Below are positions 26,201 to 32,536 of a stretch of DNA of 34,523 nt, in pieces. The stretch's first letter is position 1. Each line of letters opens with the position of its first letter. The position numbers and the translations under genes were made by a program. The notes beneath the pieces were generated by a model. It was not told where the DNA came from and searched no databases. It saw only the letters and a list, made by a program, of their open reading frames with translations. Origin of the DNA: Streptomyces sp. man185 (GTDB lineage: Bacteria; Actinomycetota; Actinomycetes; Streptomycetales; Streptomycetaceae); assembly GCA_002551355.1 (NCBI GenBank), contig NTHE01000077.1, positions 1 through 34,523 of the forward strand. The letters run 5' to 3'.

Positions 26201-28189
26201 GCCGACGACTCCACCCACTACCCCTACACCTGGGTCGTCACGCCCGGCGACCGGCTCACGGTCAAGCTGGAGCACCGCCACGGCGACGCCGACAGCGCCC
26301 GCCGCCTCCTGGCGGACTACCTGCGCGTCCTGGAGGACCTGGCCCGGGCCACCGGCCCCGTGGGCGCGCTGCCCGGCCTGGGCCCAGACCCCGCCCCCGC
26401 CGCGCGCACCGAGGTCGGCACCGACACCGTCGTCGACCGCTTCGACCTCGCGGCCGACCGGGACCCGGAGCGGATCGCTCTCGTCGCGGGCGGCGCGACC
26501 ATGACCTTCGCCGAGCTCCGGGACCGCAGCCGGGCCGTGGCGGGCGTGCTCGCAGCGCGCGGCATCGGGCCCGAGACGACGGTGGGTCTGGCGATCCCGC
26601 GCTCCCTCGACTGGATCGCCGCGCTGTTCGCGGTGCTGCGGGTCGGTGCCGCGTACGTCCCCCTGGAGCTGGACCATCCCGACGAGCGGATCGCGGCGAT
26701 CGTCGAGGACGCCCGGCCCGAGGTGATCCTCACCGTGAGCGCCGTCTCGCCCCGGCTGACCGGCGAACTCATCGAGCTGGACCGCCCGTTGCCCGAGGCG
26801 GAGCCGTACAGCTCCTTCGCGCCGGACGACCCGGACCGCCTGCGCCACCCCGCTTACACCATCTACACCTCCGGCTCCACCGGGAAGCCCAAGGGCGTGG
26901 TGACCGAATACGCCGGCCTCACCAACATGCTGATCAACCACCAGCGCCGGATCTTCGAGCCGGTCCTCGCCGAGCACGGCCACCGGACCTTCCGCATCGC
27001 CCACACCGTGTCCTTCGCGTTCGACATGTCGTGGGAGGAGCTCCTCTGGCTCGCCGACGGCCATGAAGTCCACATCTGTGACGAGGAGTTGCGCCGCGAC
27101 GCACCCCGTCTGGTCGAGTACTGCGTCGAGCACGGCATCGACGTCGTCAACGTGACGCCCACCTATGCCCAGCAGCTGGTGGCCGAGGGACTGCTGCAGG
27201 ACCCGGACCGGCGCCCCGCACTGGTGCTGCTGGGCGGCGAGGCGGTCACCCCGACGCTGTGGCGGCGGCTCGCGGAGACCGAGGGCACCGTCGGCTACAA
27301 CCTGTACGGGCCCACCGAGTACACCATCAACACCCTCGGCGTCGGCACCTTCGAGTGCCAGGACCCGGTCGTCGGCGTGGCGATCGACAACACCGACGTG
27401 TACGTCCTGGATCCGTGGCTGCGACCGCTGCCCGACGGGGTCCCCGGTGAGCTGTACGTGGCGGGCGTCGGCATCGCCCGCGGCTACCTCGGCCGGAGCG
27501 CCCAGACCGCGCACCGCTTCGTCGCCTGCCCCTTCGGCGCGCCCGGGGAGCGCATGTACCGCACCGGAGACCTGGTGATCCGCCGGCCCGACGGGAACAT
27601 CGCCTACCTGGGCCGCACCGACCAGCAGGTCAAGATCCGCGGCCACCGGGTGGAACTCGGCGAGGTCGAGGCCGTGTTCGCCGCGCACCCGGCGGTCCGT
27701 TTCGTCGCCGCCGTCGCCCAGCCCGACCCGGGGGTCGACGGCGCGTACCGGCTGGCCGCCTATCTCGTCCTCGCGGGCTCCGCCGACCTCGCGCAGGTCA
27801 CCGGCGAGGTGGGCGCCGGGCTGCCGGACTTCCTGTGCCCGACGCACTTCGCCCGGGTCGACAGCATCCCGCTGACCGTGAACGGGAAGGCCGACACCAA
27901 GGCGCTGCCGGAGGCCAGGCCGCTCGGCGCGCTGACCACGGCGGGCGAGCGCGGCCCGGAGACCGAGACCGAGAGCGTCGTCTGCGAGTTCTACGCCGAG
28001 GCTCTCGACCTCGACGACGACGAGGTCAGCGCGGTCGGCGACTTCGTGTCCCTCGGCGGGCACTCCATGCTGGCGGTGCGGCTGATCGGGCTGCTCCGCC
28101 GCGAGTACGGTCCTGTCATCACCATCCGCGATCTGTTCACCCTGCGAACCCCCGAAGCGATTGCCCGCCACCTGGATGAGAACTCCTGA
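17261..28189 (+). CDS. cchH: Trimodular NRPS, coelichelin synthetase type
   Basis: The 3642-residue enzyme has the order A1-T1-E1-C2-A2-T2-E2-C3-A3-T3 with no thioesterase. Phosphopantetheine serines are Ser679, Ser2174 and Ser3602. E1 has HHVVIDGVSW (848), C2 HHIIADGWS (1326), E2 HHIAVDAVSW (2345) and C3 YHLLLWDGWS (2750; second His kept). Pocket residues read by alignment to GrsA give A1 DINYWGGIGK, A2 DFWNVGMVHK and A3 DMENLGLINK, recalled as formyl-hydroxy-Orn, Thr and hydroxy-Orn. The two E domains fit D-residues at positions 1 and 2. Residues 1-130 end in a C-A-linker-like ARWNDT and look like a remnant of a C domain. AAAGGA lies ~14 nt before the ATG; the longer upstream frame overlaps the exporter gene and was rejected. 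In S. coelicolor this architecture makes a tetrapeptide by re-using module 1, with release by a separate enzyme. Confidence 0.97.
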   Translation: MSEPSASRILLSPTRLAAVRRRIGDYSDRTVVEACAVGLAYWATGAGPDGMDLTPATPFPDILGWVDNGTSGVGGWETDTQNLGITVPPGVDRAAAQRTLDDLADFPDRPLGAIGPSDPRMRAEELARWNDTRADRPRPTVMEMFREQARLRPDAIAIVDEHRCLTYREAAVLSAQLAHHLIGRGLAPEQVVGISLGRSAEMVVGLLAVLQAKGAFVPLDPQWPAARRSVVAEDARIVLQLNSTGRADAGEPDAVAVDLGDWTYDDRPADAPDATVPGDSLAYVIFTSGSTGRPKGAMIRHEAISERLLWQSREILRFGHDDASLFKAPLSFDISVNEIFLPLVTGGRLVILRPGGERDPHHLLGVIAEQRVTFTYLVSSMLDVLLEIVGDSGRLDSLRHVWCGGEVLTPELYERFRARLDIPLYHGYGPAETTIGVSHVIYRGAATRLSTSIGRANPNTQLYVLDGELRPVPVGVGGELYVGGLLLGRGYVGAPGLTASRFVANPFATDGSRLYRTGDLARYAPDGSLDFLGRADNQIKIRGMRLEIEDVEAGLAEHPGVRHTCVVAKKNAAGGTYLVGYVIPSGGDQDLRADDVKAWAAAHMVEYMVPAHLVVLPRFPLTANGKIDRNALPEPTVGAGSLQAPTTENERLVCEAVAAVLRLDDIGVDQDFFQLGGDSILAISLLSALREVGLHVSARQIFTHTVVGALAAVASRESVAAVDHGDVATGAVVGSPIVQWLGETTDVIDGFVQSVVLTTPADLTADALDDLLTAVLTRHDMLRAELVRGERWGFDIPAAGARARCWERSDAPPEDCVALATAALDPDHGIMLRAVWRQAARQLVLVAHHVVIDGVSWRILMDDLATAWRQHSSGEPVELPAVGTSFRRWTQLLGQAPFADDRAHWATPLPAADVPIGRRDLTAADTVERERTRTVSVDPATTAALLGEIPAKFHAGVNDVLLTALAVTLARWRRDRGQDQTFAHIELEGHGREGRFVAATAGFEPELSRTVGWFTTLFPVTVDPGTARDLTAPGYLAAALKAVKEDLARVPGNGVSYGALRYLTGDGPTGDPAPQVLFNYLGRFDAGGSGDWQLAGATGQLGEKRDPRMRLPRALEFNAIAEPDASGAYELVTTISWPEGVFTEDDITTLGDHFRSALTALAAFDEGGHTPSDFPLVPLAQADVDALDGAALCDILPLTPLQEGLYFHSVFDDDATGSYVEQQLLTLDGDVDAERLAAAADRLLTLHPNLAARFTALADGRVVSVVESGRRAPFTTLAGPARTGAEIRGLAEQDRRAGFDLATGPLMRYTLIRAEGGRSVLVQTVHHIIADGWSVPPMLRTLLAEYHAPGSVYALGGYRDYVDWLAGRDQDESDRVWREELAHLPGPSLVAEGHTPSTRFADVTAEPAEDIDVAARSAGVSLSVAVHSAWAATLGGLLQSRDVVFGSTVSGRDADVPGIRDMVGLFINTIPVRARWSATATAYDLLDAVKRHQGAVLAHQHVSLARTGRQSGTGTLFDTLVVFDVATDVDALRGPDDTLVITDIVNEGAPHYPLTLVVERALDGRARFHLIYDGELLRPASAETILGTFTRTLTELLGRPDARVDALLPATGSAPAQTAPSTLGELFDAAALRDPAATAVTQCALDGVSRSLTYGELSSEKESLAAALCAAGVGPGQRVAVAVPRSLEQVVALIAVVTAGGAYVPLDLAYPDERLEYILADAAPQVVLVDREQRDRFTRLLRRAGVSARVLVQGDEHPRATGLPDVRPGDPAYVIYTSGSTGRPKGVVVPHAAVARLLANTRTDMDFGPDDVWVQFHSFSFDFAVWELWGALAHGGELLIPEYGLTRSPVDFHRLVRERGVTVLNQTPSAFHRFIEADLHADEPVTALRRVVFGGEALDLGRLRGWVERHGTTSPELVNMYGITETTVHVTHRVLTDEDFARGDDTSPIGAAIPGLTTHLLDDRLRPVPPGRVGAIYVAGDQVSLGYLGRPGLTAGRFVANPFTADGSRMYRTGDLARRTLDGELRFVGRADDQVQLKGFRIELGEVEGTVRQVPGVVDVAVTVADSGDHLVAHVVGEPPADLTALLSAKLPPHMVPGRVLSIDALPLTVNGKLDRRALTERAARTAQPDVVPQQAPPATGGSALTALTGIFAETLPGATVDADTDFFGAGGDSIVAITVINRARALGLPIAPRDVFLFKTPRALAGHLATRTPAPAPTTPARREDGPLPLTPIILRQRELGGPLTRFAQARTLTVPEGTGIADIRRAADAVVAAHPALRLRLHIEHGVWSLRTAPPREATVVGEHTTDATAAANEAAGRLDPTTGDVIVFSWLAASSTLVVTAHHIAVDAVSWLVLLDDLATALNGVALPPPTTSYAAYAEALAVRSAEATESLGHWITTLRAPALLPTVEGLRERTVVLPPEVADRVTRTAPGALGPGLTELLCGALRTALTGIQPAPTDLAVDLERHGRVPARDDHDYSRTVGWFTSIAPVRLTAHTDPVAAAREVAERQPDEDGHVAYGRLRHLNPQTAPLLTARPQILFNYLGRGGESEALRITGGDQVTSPYAVEVNAWTDETTGSLHAAFTLADGIPDAITGHWLTALEQIADASATAERTAPVTPLQRGLYFQAQLAGTGAAGQAGHYVAQSWFTFDRRLDTAALEEAMACVIARHPVVGAGFTTDDDGIPVQVLKAGRRVTVRTVVLATEAEAEALRTRDRERGFDPGEPPLVRMTVVRTPDGSDGLLLSYHLLLWDGWSREILLRDLFDAYEAVLAGEPWDATPAVSGFEEYARTLAAKDPAVAERFWSEHLAGLPGPTLLAGPAPDLAEELPRPLVHTLSAELSELLREAARDRGVTLNSVLTGAFGLFLGARTGRADAVFGVTVSGREGEGHGDIVGVLLNTVPLWTRARPDDPVDAYLASVQAARVAAMEHEHLGLGEIQRAGGHDTLFDNLFVLQNFLDLDAFAEMNARHGITSVQADDSTHYPYTWVVTPGDRLTVKLEHRHGDADSARRLLADYLRVLEDLARATGPVGALPGLGPDPAPAARTEVGTDTVVDRFDLAADRDPERIALVAGGATMTFAELRDRSRAVAGVLAARGIGPETTVGLAIPRSLDWIAALFAVLRVGAAYVPLELDHPDERIAAIVEDARPEVILTVSAVSPRLTGELIELDRPLPEAEPYSSFAPDDPDRLRHPAYTIYTSGSTGKPKGVVTEYAGLTNMLINHQRRIFEPVLAEHGHRTFRIAHTVSFAFDMSWEELLWLADGHEVHICDEELRRDAPRLVEYCVEHGIDVVNVTPTYAQQLVAEGLLQDPDRRPALVLLGGEAVTPTLWRRLAETEGTVGYNLYGPTEYTINTLGVGTFECQDPVVGVAIDNTDVYVLDPWLRPLPDGVPGELYVAGVGIARGYLGRSAQTAHRFVACPFGAPGERMYRTGDLVIRRPDGNIAYLGRTDQQVKIRGHRVELGEVEAVFAAHPAVRFVAAVAQPDPGVDGAYRLAAYLVLAGSADLAQVTGEVGAGLPDFLCPTHFARVDSIPLTVNGKADTKALPEARPLGALTTAGERGPETETESVVCEFYAEALDLDDDEVSAVGDFVSLGGHSMLAVRLIGLLRREYGPVITIRDLFTLRTPEAIARHLDENS

Positions 28190-28212
28190 CCCTGATGAAG
28201 ACTCCTGACACC
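28175..28212 (+). repeat. 19-bp imperfect tandem repeat at the NRPS/exporter junction
   Basis: Units 28175-28193 and 28194-28212 match at 15 of 19 positions, both beginning GATGA and sharing CTCCTGAC. The first contains the NRPS stop and the second the exporter ATG. Confidence 0.75.
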
Positions 28213-29895
28213 GAGCGGCCCCGCCCGGGGACCGCCATCCTGCGGACGGCACTGCGCCGCAACATCGGCGCCATGATCGCGGGCACCGTCCTGATGGGCC
28301 TGTACCAGGCGGCGGAGACCGCGTTCCCGATCGCGCTCGGGCTCATCGTCGAGCACACGATGCAGGACCGCAGCCTCGGCTCGCTCGGCGTCTCGATCGG
28401 CTCGCTGGCCGTGATCATCACGACGGTGTCGCTGTCGTGGCGGTTCGGCATGCGCGTGCTGCAGAAGGCCAACACCACCGAGGCGCACCGCTGGCGGGTG
28501 CAGGTGGCCGCTTGCGGCCTCCAGCCCGTGGCCAGGGACGTGGACCTCAAGTCCGGCGAGATCCTGACCATCGCCACCGAGGACGCCGACCAGACCGCCG
28601 ACATCATCGAGGTGGTGCCGCTGCTGATCAGCTCACTGGTCGCCGTCGTGGTCGCGGCCGTCGCGCTGGGCCTCGCCGACCTGCGGCTCGGTCTGCTGGT
28701 GATGGTGGGAACCGTCGCGATCCTGTCGGTCCTCGCCGTGATGTCCAAGCGGATCGGGGCCAGTACGCAGGAACAGCAGGCCCGGGTGGCACGGGCGGGC
28801 GCCAAGGTCGCCGACCTGATCATCGGGCTGCGCCCGCTGCACGGCTTCGGCGGCAACCACGCGGCCTTCGGGGCCTACCGCAGGGTCAGTACGGACGCCA
28901 AGCGGCAGGCGATCACCGTCGCCCGGGTGAACGGCGCCTACGCGGGCACCGCGCTGGCCCTCAACGCGGCCCTCGCCGCGGCCGTCTCCCTGACCGCCGG
29001 CTGGCTGGCGTTCGAGGGCCGCATCACCATCGGGGAACTCGTCATGGCCGTGGGCCTCGCGCAGTTCATCATGGAACCGCTCAAGATGTTCTCCGAGATG
29101 CCCAAGTACGTGATGATGGCCCGCGCTTCGGCCGAGCGCATGTCGCTGGTGCTGGCCGCACCCCCTGTGACGAAACCGGGGCCGGAGCGCCCCGAGCCCG
29201 GCGGAGCGCTGGAGGTCGACGGCGTACACCACGGGACTCTCGAAGGCGTCAAGTTCACTGTGGCGGCCGGTGAGTTCGTGGCGATCGCGGCATTTCAGCC
29301 GCGCGCGGCGGCCGACCTCGCCTCCGTCCTCGCGGTGAACGTCGCCCCCCACGCGTACGGAGGAGTGGTGCGGGTCGGCGGCCGGGAGATCGGTGACCTG
29401 TCGATCGAGGCGGTCCGCGAACACCTGCTGGTGAACCCGTACGACGGGGAGATCTTCGCCGGCACCCTCCGGACGAACATCGACCCGTCCGGCAGTGGCC
29501 GGGAGATCGCGGAGGCCGTCGAGGCGTCCATGCTCACCGACGTCGTCGCCCTCCACCGCGAGGGGCTCGATCACGTCGTACGCGACCGGGGCGCGAACCT
29601 CTCCGGCGGACAGCGCCAACGACTCTCCCTGGCGCGCGCGTTGGCCGCCGGCACCGAGATTCTCGTCCTGCACGACCCGACGACGGCCGTCGACGCGGTC
29701 ACCGAACAGCTCATCGCGCGCAACGTCGCGAAGCTGCGCCGAGGCCGCACCACGCTCGTTTTGACCAGCAGCCCGGCACTCCTGGACGCGGCGGACCGGG
29801 TGCTCGTCCTGGACGGGGGCGTCATCACCGCCGAGGACACCCACCGCAACCTCCTCGCCGGCGACGAGGCGTACTGCCTGGCCGTGGCGAGGTGA
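28195..29895 (+). CDS. cchI: ABC exporter half-transporter with lost Walker A and catalytic residues
   Basis: The 566-residue protein has a six-helix exporter domain (~20-310) and a C-terminal nucleotide-binding domain. The Walker A position reads AFQPRAAAD (366-374; Lys and Ser/Thr replaced). The Q-loop Gln is Asn414, the residue after Walker B Asp494 is Pro495 instead of the catalytic Glu, and the H-loop His is Ser525. The signature LSGGQRQRLSLARAL (from 469) is perfect. It can therefore complete an ATP site held by another subunit but not hydrolyse ATP itself, and it complements the exporter at 15414-17201. The ATG is 5 nt after the NRPS stop, so the genes are co-transcribed. A long palindrome terminates the operon. 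Confidence 0.93.
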   Translation: MKTPDTERPRPGTAILRTALRRNIGAMIAGTVLMGLYQAAETAFPIALGLIVEHTMQDRSLGSLGVSIGSLAVIITTVSLSWRFGMRVLQKANTTEAHRWRVQVAACGLQPVARDVDLKSGEILTIATEDADQTADIIEVVPLLISSLVAVVVAAVALGLADLRLGLLVMVGTVAILSVLAVMSKRIGASTQEQQARVARAGAKVADLIIGLRPLHGFGGNHAAFGAYRRVSTDAKRQAITVARVNGAYAGTALALNAALAAAVSLTAGWLAFEGRITIGELVMAVGLAQFIMEPLKMFSEMPKYVMMARASAERMSLVLAAPPVTKPGPERPEPGGALEVDGVHHGTLEGVKFTVAAGEFVAIAAFQPRAAADLASVLAVNVAPHAYGGVVRVGGREIGDLSIEAVREHLLVNPYDGEIFAGTLRTNIDPSGSGREIAEAVEASMLTDVVALHREGLDHVVRDRGANLSGGQRQRLSLARALAAGTEILVLHDPTTAVDAVTEQLIARNVAKLRRGRTTLVLTSSPALLDAADRVLVLDGGVITAEDTHRNLLAGDEAYCLAVAR

Positions 29896-29902
29896 ACAGC
29901 CG

Positions 29903-29944
29903 ACCCGTTCCCGGGAGGTCCACGTGGACCTCCCGGGAACGGGT
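29903..29944. terminator. 42-bp perfect palindrome, bidirectional terminator
   Basis: ACCCGTTCCCGGGAGGTCCA and its exact complement form 21 base pairs with no spacer. It begins 7 bp after the exporter stop and ends 20 bp before the convergent esterase stop, so it serves both transcripts. Confidence 0.85.
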
Positions 29945-29964
29945 TCCGGCCGACCGGGAACCCC

Positions 29965-31056
29965 TCAGCCGAGAGCCCAGCCCACATCCCTGAGCAGGGC
30001 GTGTCGCCAGCCCGCCCGGTCGTGGCCCGAAGCCGAGCGCGACACCCGTACCGTCGCACCGGACCGCTCGGTCAGTGCCTCCACCAGCTCGCAGTGGGGC
30101 AGCATCGAGCGCTCGTGCTCCCCCACGTCGAACGCGCACCGCAGCCGAGAGAGGTCGGCGCCCCGGCGCAGCCGCTCGGCGATGGCGCCGCCGACCGGCC
30201 CGCCCAGCGGATCCGGCAGGTCGACGGCGCCGGGCGCCCACCAGAAGGACCCCGACTGGCAGGCGACCCGCGAGACCAGCTCCGGGAACTCCAGTGCCGC
30301 GTACAGGGCGCTGAGCCCGCCCAGACTCTGCCCGGCGACCACCAGCCGCTCCAGATCGGCCGGCGCGCCCGACTCGCCGACCAGCGGCAGCAGTTCGTCC
30401 CGGACCGCCTCCCACAGCTCGGGCCGGCAGGCGAACTCGGCCTCCCGGTCCTTGGCCGGCAGGAAGACGAGGGTGACCGGCGGCAGATCACCCGCAACGA
30501 CAGCGGCGTCGAAGGCGGTCATCGCCGGGTGCAGATACAGCCAGTCGTCCCCGTCGAGCAGCAGCACGACCGGTCCGCCGCCACCCACTGGGTGGACGCG
30601 CACGGTACGCCGCCCGCCGAGCCGGTCGCTGCTCCAGCGGATCCGGGTCCGGGGGAGGGGCAGCACGGCGTCCGCGCCGAGGGCGGGCCAGTGCGGCTGG
30701 GGCGGGGCGTCCGGCGTCGCGACGACGGACCGGTCGGCCCCGGCGCCGACCGGGTTGAACGGATCCGCGTGGGCCTCGCCCTCCACCAGGAAGCGGTAGG
30801 TCACCCGCAGCCGCGCGGGCACGGCCACCTCGGCGTACCAGCAGTCGGTGTCCTCCCAGCGCCGCAACGGCACGGGCGGCGACCAGCTCTCGAAGTCGAG
30901 CACGGCCTCGGAACCGCGCCACAGGAAGAGGGTCCGCCAGCCGCCGTCGGCGGGAACCGACGCGGGCGTCCGCGCCGCTGCCCAGAACGCGTGGGTGCCG
31001 GGACGGCCCGGCAGACCGAAGGCGGCGAAGGGGTGCTCGACGTCCAGCGGACGCAT
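29965..31056 (-). CDS. cchJ: Enterochelin-esterase-like hydrolase (Fes/IroE type)
   Basis: The 363-residue alpha/beta hydrolase starts MRPLDVEHPFAAFG. The chosen ATG has AGGAG six bases upstream; an ATG two codons earlier abuts the AGGAG. The N-terminal ~150 residues resemble the Ig-like domain of Fes-type esterases (LFLWRGSEAVLDFESW, VTYRFLVEG). The catalytic domain has nucleophile Ser244 in GQSLGGLSALYAAL, LLLDGDDWLY, and a late His in SGHDRAGWRH. No signal peptide is seen, so it is cytoplasmic. In the coelichelin system this protein is proposed to release or assemble the peptide from the thioesterase-less NRPS, or to hydrolyse the ferric siderophore. It is on the opposite strand with its own iron box. 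Confidence 0.9.
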   Translation of the reverse strand: MRPLDVEHPFAAFGLPGRPGTHAFWAAARTPASVPADGGWRTLFLWRGSEAVLDFESWSPPVPLRRWEDTDCWYAEVAVPARLRVTYRFLVEGEAHADPFNPVGAGADRSVVATPDAPPQPHWPALGADAVLPLPRTRIRWSSDRLGGRRTVRVHPVGGGGPVVLLLDGDDWLYLHPAMTAFDAAVVAGDLPPVTLVFLPAKDREAEFACRPELWEAVRDELLPLVGESGAPADLERLVVAGQSLGGLSALYAALEFPELVSRVACQSGSFWWAPGAVDLPDPLGGPVGGAIAERLRRGADLSRLRCAFDVGEHERSMLPHCELVEALTERSGATVRVSRSASGHDRAGWRHALLRDVGWALG

Positions 31057-31113
31057 GAACATCTCCTGGTGAGAGGGGGAGGGGGAGGCAGACCACGGTG
31101 GGATCCGCCCGTG

Positions 31114-31132
31114 TAAGGCGAGCCTAACCCAA
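31114..31132 (-). promoter_or_regulatory. Iron box upstream of cchJ
   Basis: Read on the minus strand, TTGGGTTAGGCTCGCCTTA matches the iron-box consensus at 15 of 19 positions by my alignment. It lies 57 nt upstream of the esterase ATG, with TAGGCT as the likely -10. Confidence 0.75.
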
Positions 31133-31281
31133 CGACCCGGGGCGGGTGTTGGCGATACGGTGCCTTGGAACGGGCCGACGAGAGGCTCGGCGCCGCCTGC
31201 CGGGAGGGGATACCGCGCCGCTGTTTTCCGGAGCGCTCGGCTCCGGGCCTGACGGCACAGGGCCGGGGTAGGCGGTGCGGC

Positions 31282-31959
31282 ATGAGCCGAAACCTGTTCG
31301 ACCCGGAGAGCTTCATCCAGCCCGCGCAGGCCCCCGGCCTGACGCAGGAGAACCCCATGGCGGTGCGCTACGCGGTCAAAGGCGAGGCGTACGCCCGCCA
31401 GGGCACGATGGTGGCCTGGCGCGGATCGCTGTCGTTCGAGCGGCAGGGCCAGGGCGTGGGCAACTTCCTCAAGCGCGCGGTCACCGGCGAGGGGCTGTCC
31501 CTGATGACCGTCAGCGGTGAGGGCGAGGCATGGTTCGCCTCCGACGCGGCGCACTGTTTCCTCGTGGACGTCGACGAGAGCCACGGTCTCACCGTCAACG
31601 GCAAGAACATCCTGTGCTTCGACGCCTCGCTGAGCTATGACATCACCACGGTGGAGGGCGCGGGGATGGCCGGTGGCGGCCTCTTCAACTGCACCTTCAA
31701 AGGAACCGGCCGCCTCGCGCTGACCAGTGCGGGTGTCCCGCTCGTCCTGCCGGTCACGCCGGACGCGCCGGTCTACATCGACACGGACGCGGCTGTCGCG
31801 TGGAGCCCGCAGTTGCGGACATCCCTGCACCGGTCGCAGAGCATCGGCTCGATGTTCAAGGGCGGCAGCGGTGAGGCGGTCCAGTTGAAGCTGGAGGGTG
31901 AAGGGGTCGCGGTGGTCAACCCCGGGGAGCCCAAGCCTGCGCAGGCGTCCTCGACCTGA
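31282..31959 (+). CDS. AIM24-family protein
   Basis: The 225-residue soluble protein starts MSRNLFDPESFIQ. It is beta-rich with the family features MAVRYAVKGEAYARQGTMVA, GEGLSLMTVSGEGEAWFA, a central Gly-rich GAGMAGGGLFNCTFKGTG and a late TSLHRSQSIGSMFKGGSGEA. AIM24 proteins resemble TRAP-like RNA-binding rings in fold; their bacterial function is not established. The upstream frame extension (39 codons) is rich in Arg/Cys and was rejected. No iron box faces this gene, so it is probably outside the siderophore cluster. A small hairpin (CCGGAGC/GCTCCGG, 31228-31246) lies in its leader. Confidence 0.85.
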   Translation: MSRNLFDPESFIQPAQAPGLTQENPMAVRYAVKGEAYARQGTMVAWRGSLSFERQGQGVGNFLKRAVTGEGLSLMTVSGEGEAWFASDAAHCFLVDVDESHGLTVNGKNILCFDASLSYDITTVEGAGMAGGGLFNCTFKGTGRLALTSAGVPLVLPVTPDAPVYIDTDAAVAWSPQLRTSLHRSQSIGSMFKGGSGEAVQLKLEGEGVAVVNPGEPKPAQASST

Positions 31960-32002
31960 TCCACCGAGAGCGGCGGCACCGTCATCGCCGAGCCACGCGT
32001 CA

Positions 32003-32028
32003 GCCGAACCTGGCAGGGACGGTTCGGC
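32003..32028. terminator. Hairpin between convergent AIM24 and MarR genes
   Basis: GCCGAACC (32003-32010) pairs with GGTTCGGC (32021-32028) across a 10-nt loop. It lies in the 83-bp gap between two convergent stops. Confidence 0.5.
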
Positions 32029-32042
32029 CCGGGCCGACGGGC

Positions 32043-32465
32043 TCAGTACGCGGCGAGCCGCTCCATCAGGGCGGCGCTGCGCGCGAGTATCTCCTGCTCC
32101 TCCGTGCTCAGTTCGAGGTCGATGGCGCGGGCCAGCCAGTCGGCCCGGCGGTCGCGCTCCGCCTCCAGCGCCGCCCGGCCCACCTCGGAGAGATCGACGA
32201 GCGACTTGCGGCCGTCCGTCGGGTGCGCCCGGCGGACGACGAGGCCCTGGTCCATCAGGAGTCCGACCGCGCGGGCCATCGACTGGGGGCGTACCCGCTG
32301 GTCAACCGCGAGGTCGCTGGTGGTCATGGCCCCGTCCCGGTCCAGGACGCCCAGAACGGCCACCTGGCCGTGCGGGATCCGGTCCTCCTGCTTCACGCGC
32401 CGTGCGAGCTTGCCCATGGCGGTGCGCAGATCGGCGGCGACGGTGGCGGGTTCCGGGGTGGGCAT
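32043..32465 (-). CDS. MarR-family transcriptional regulator
   Basis: The 140-residue protein starts MPTPEPATVAADLRTAMGKLARR. A winged helix-turn-helix lies at ~35-95: PHGQVAVLGVLDRDGAMTTSDLA, recognition helix RPQSMARAVGLL, wing RRAHPTDGRKSLVDL. Flanking helices should form the dimer interface. There are no cysteines, so redox sensing of the OhrR type is unlikely. It is divergent from the enolase gene, and a tandem array of related 7-mers lies between them, which is a good place for its operators. The longer upstream frame runs through that array and was rejected. No strong ribosome site is visible. Confidence 0.9.
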   Translation of the reverse strand: MPTPEPATVAADLRTAMGKLARRVKQEDRIPHGQVAVLGVLDRDGAMTTSDLAVDQRVRPQSMARAVGLLMDQGLVVRRAHPTDGRKSLVDLSEVGRAALEAERDRRADWLARAIDLELSTEEQEILARSAALMERLAAY

Positions 32466-32536
32466 AGGGCACTTTAACCCGCGGTGGTGAGCACGTCCGC
32501 GCAGGTGGTCGCCGTATGCGGTCCTCGGTGAAACTG

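Larger units (their letters stand above)
9534..31132. other. Coelichelin-type hydroxamate siderophore biosynthesis and transport cluster
   Basis: The cluster contains monooxygenase, importer (two permeases, ATPase, binding lipoprotein), exporter half, trimodular NRPS, exporter half and esterase. Gene content and order match cchB to cchJ of S. coelicolor as I recall them. The three NRPS specificity codes support formyl-hydroxy-Orn, Thr and hydroxy-Orn. Iron boxes bound the cluster on both sides. cchA (formyltransferase) and cchK (MbtH) are absent from the window. Confidence 0.9.

Noticed and set aside
22802..28252. Very long minus-strand frame (over 1800 codons) opposite the NRPS
   Set aside because: It is an antisense shadow caused by high G+C third positions in the NRPS gene; the translation is low-complexity and resembles no protein.
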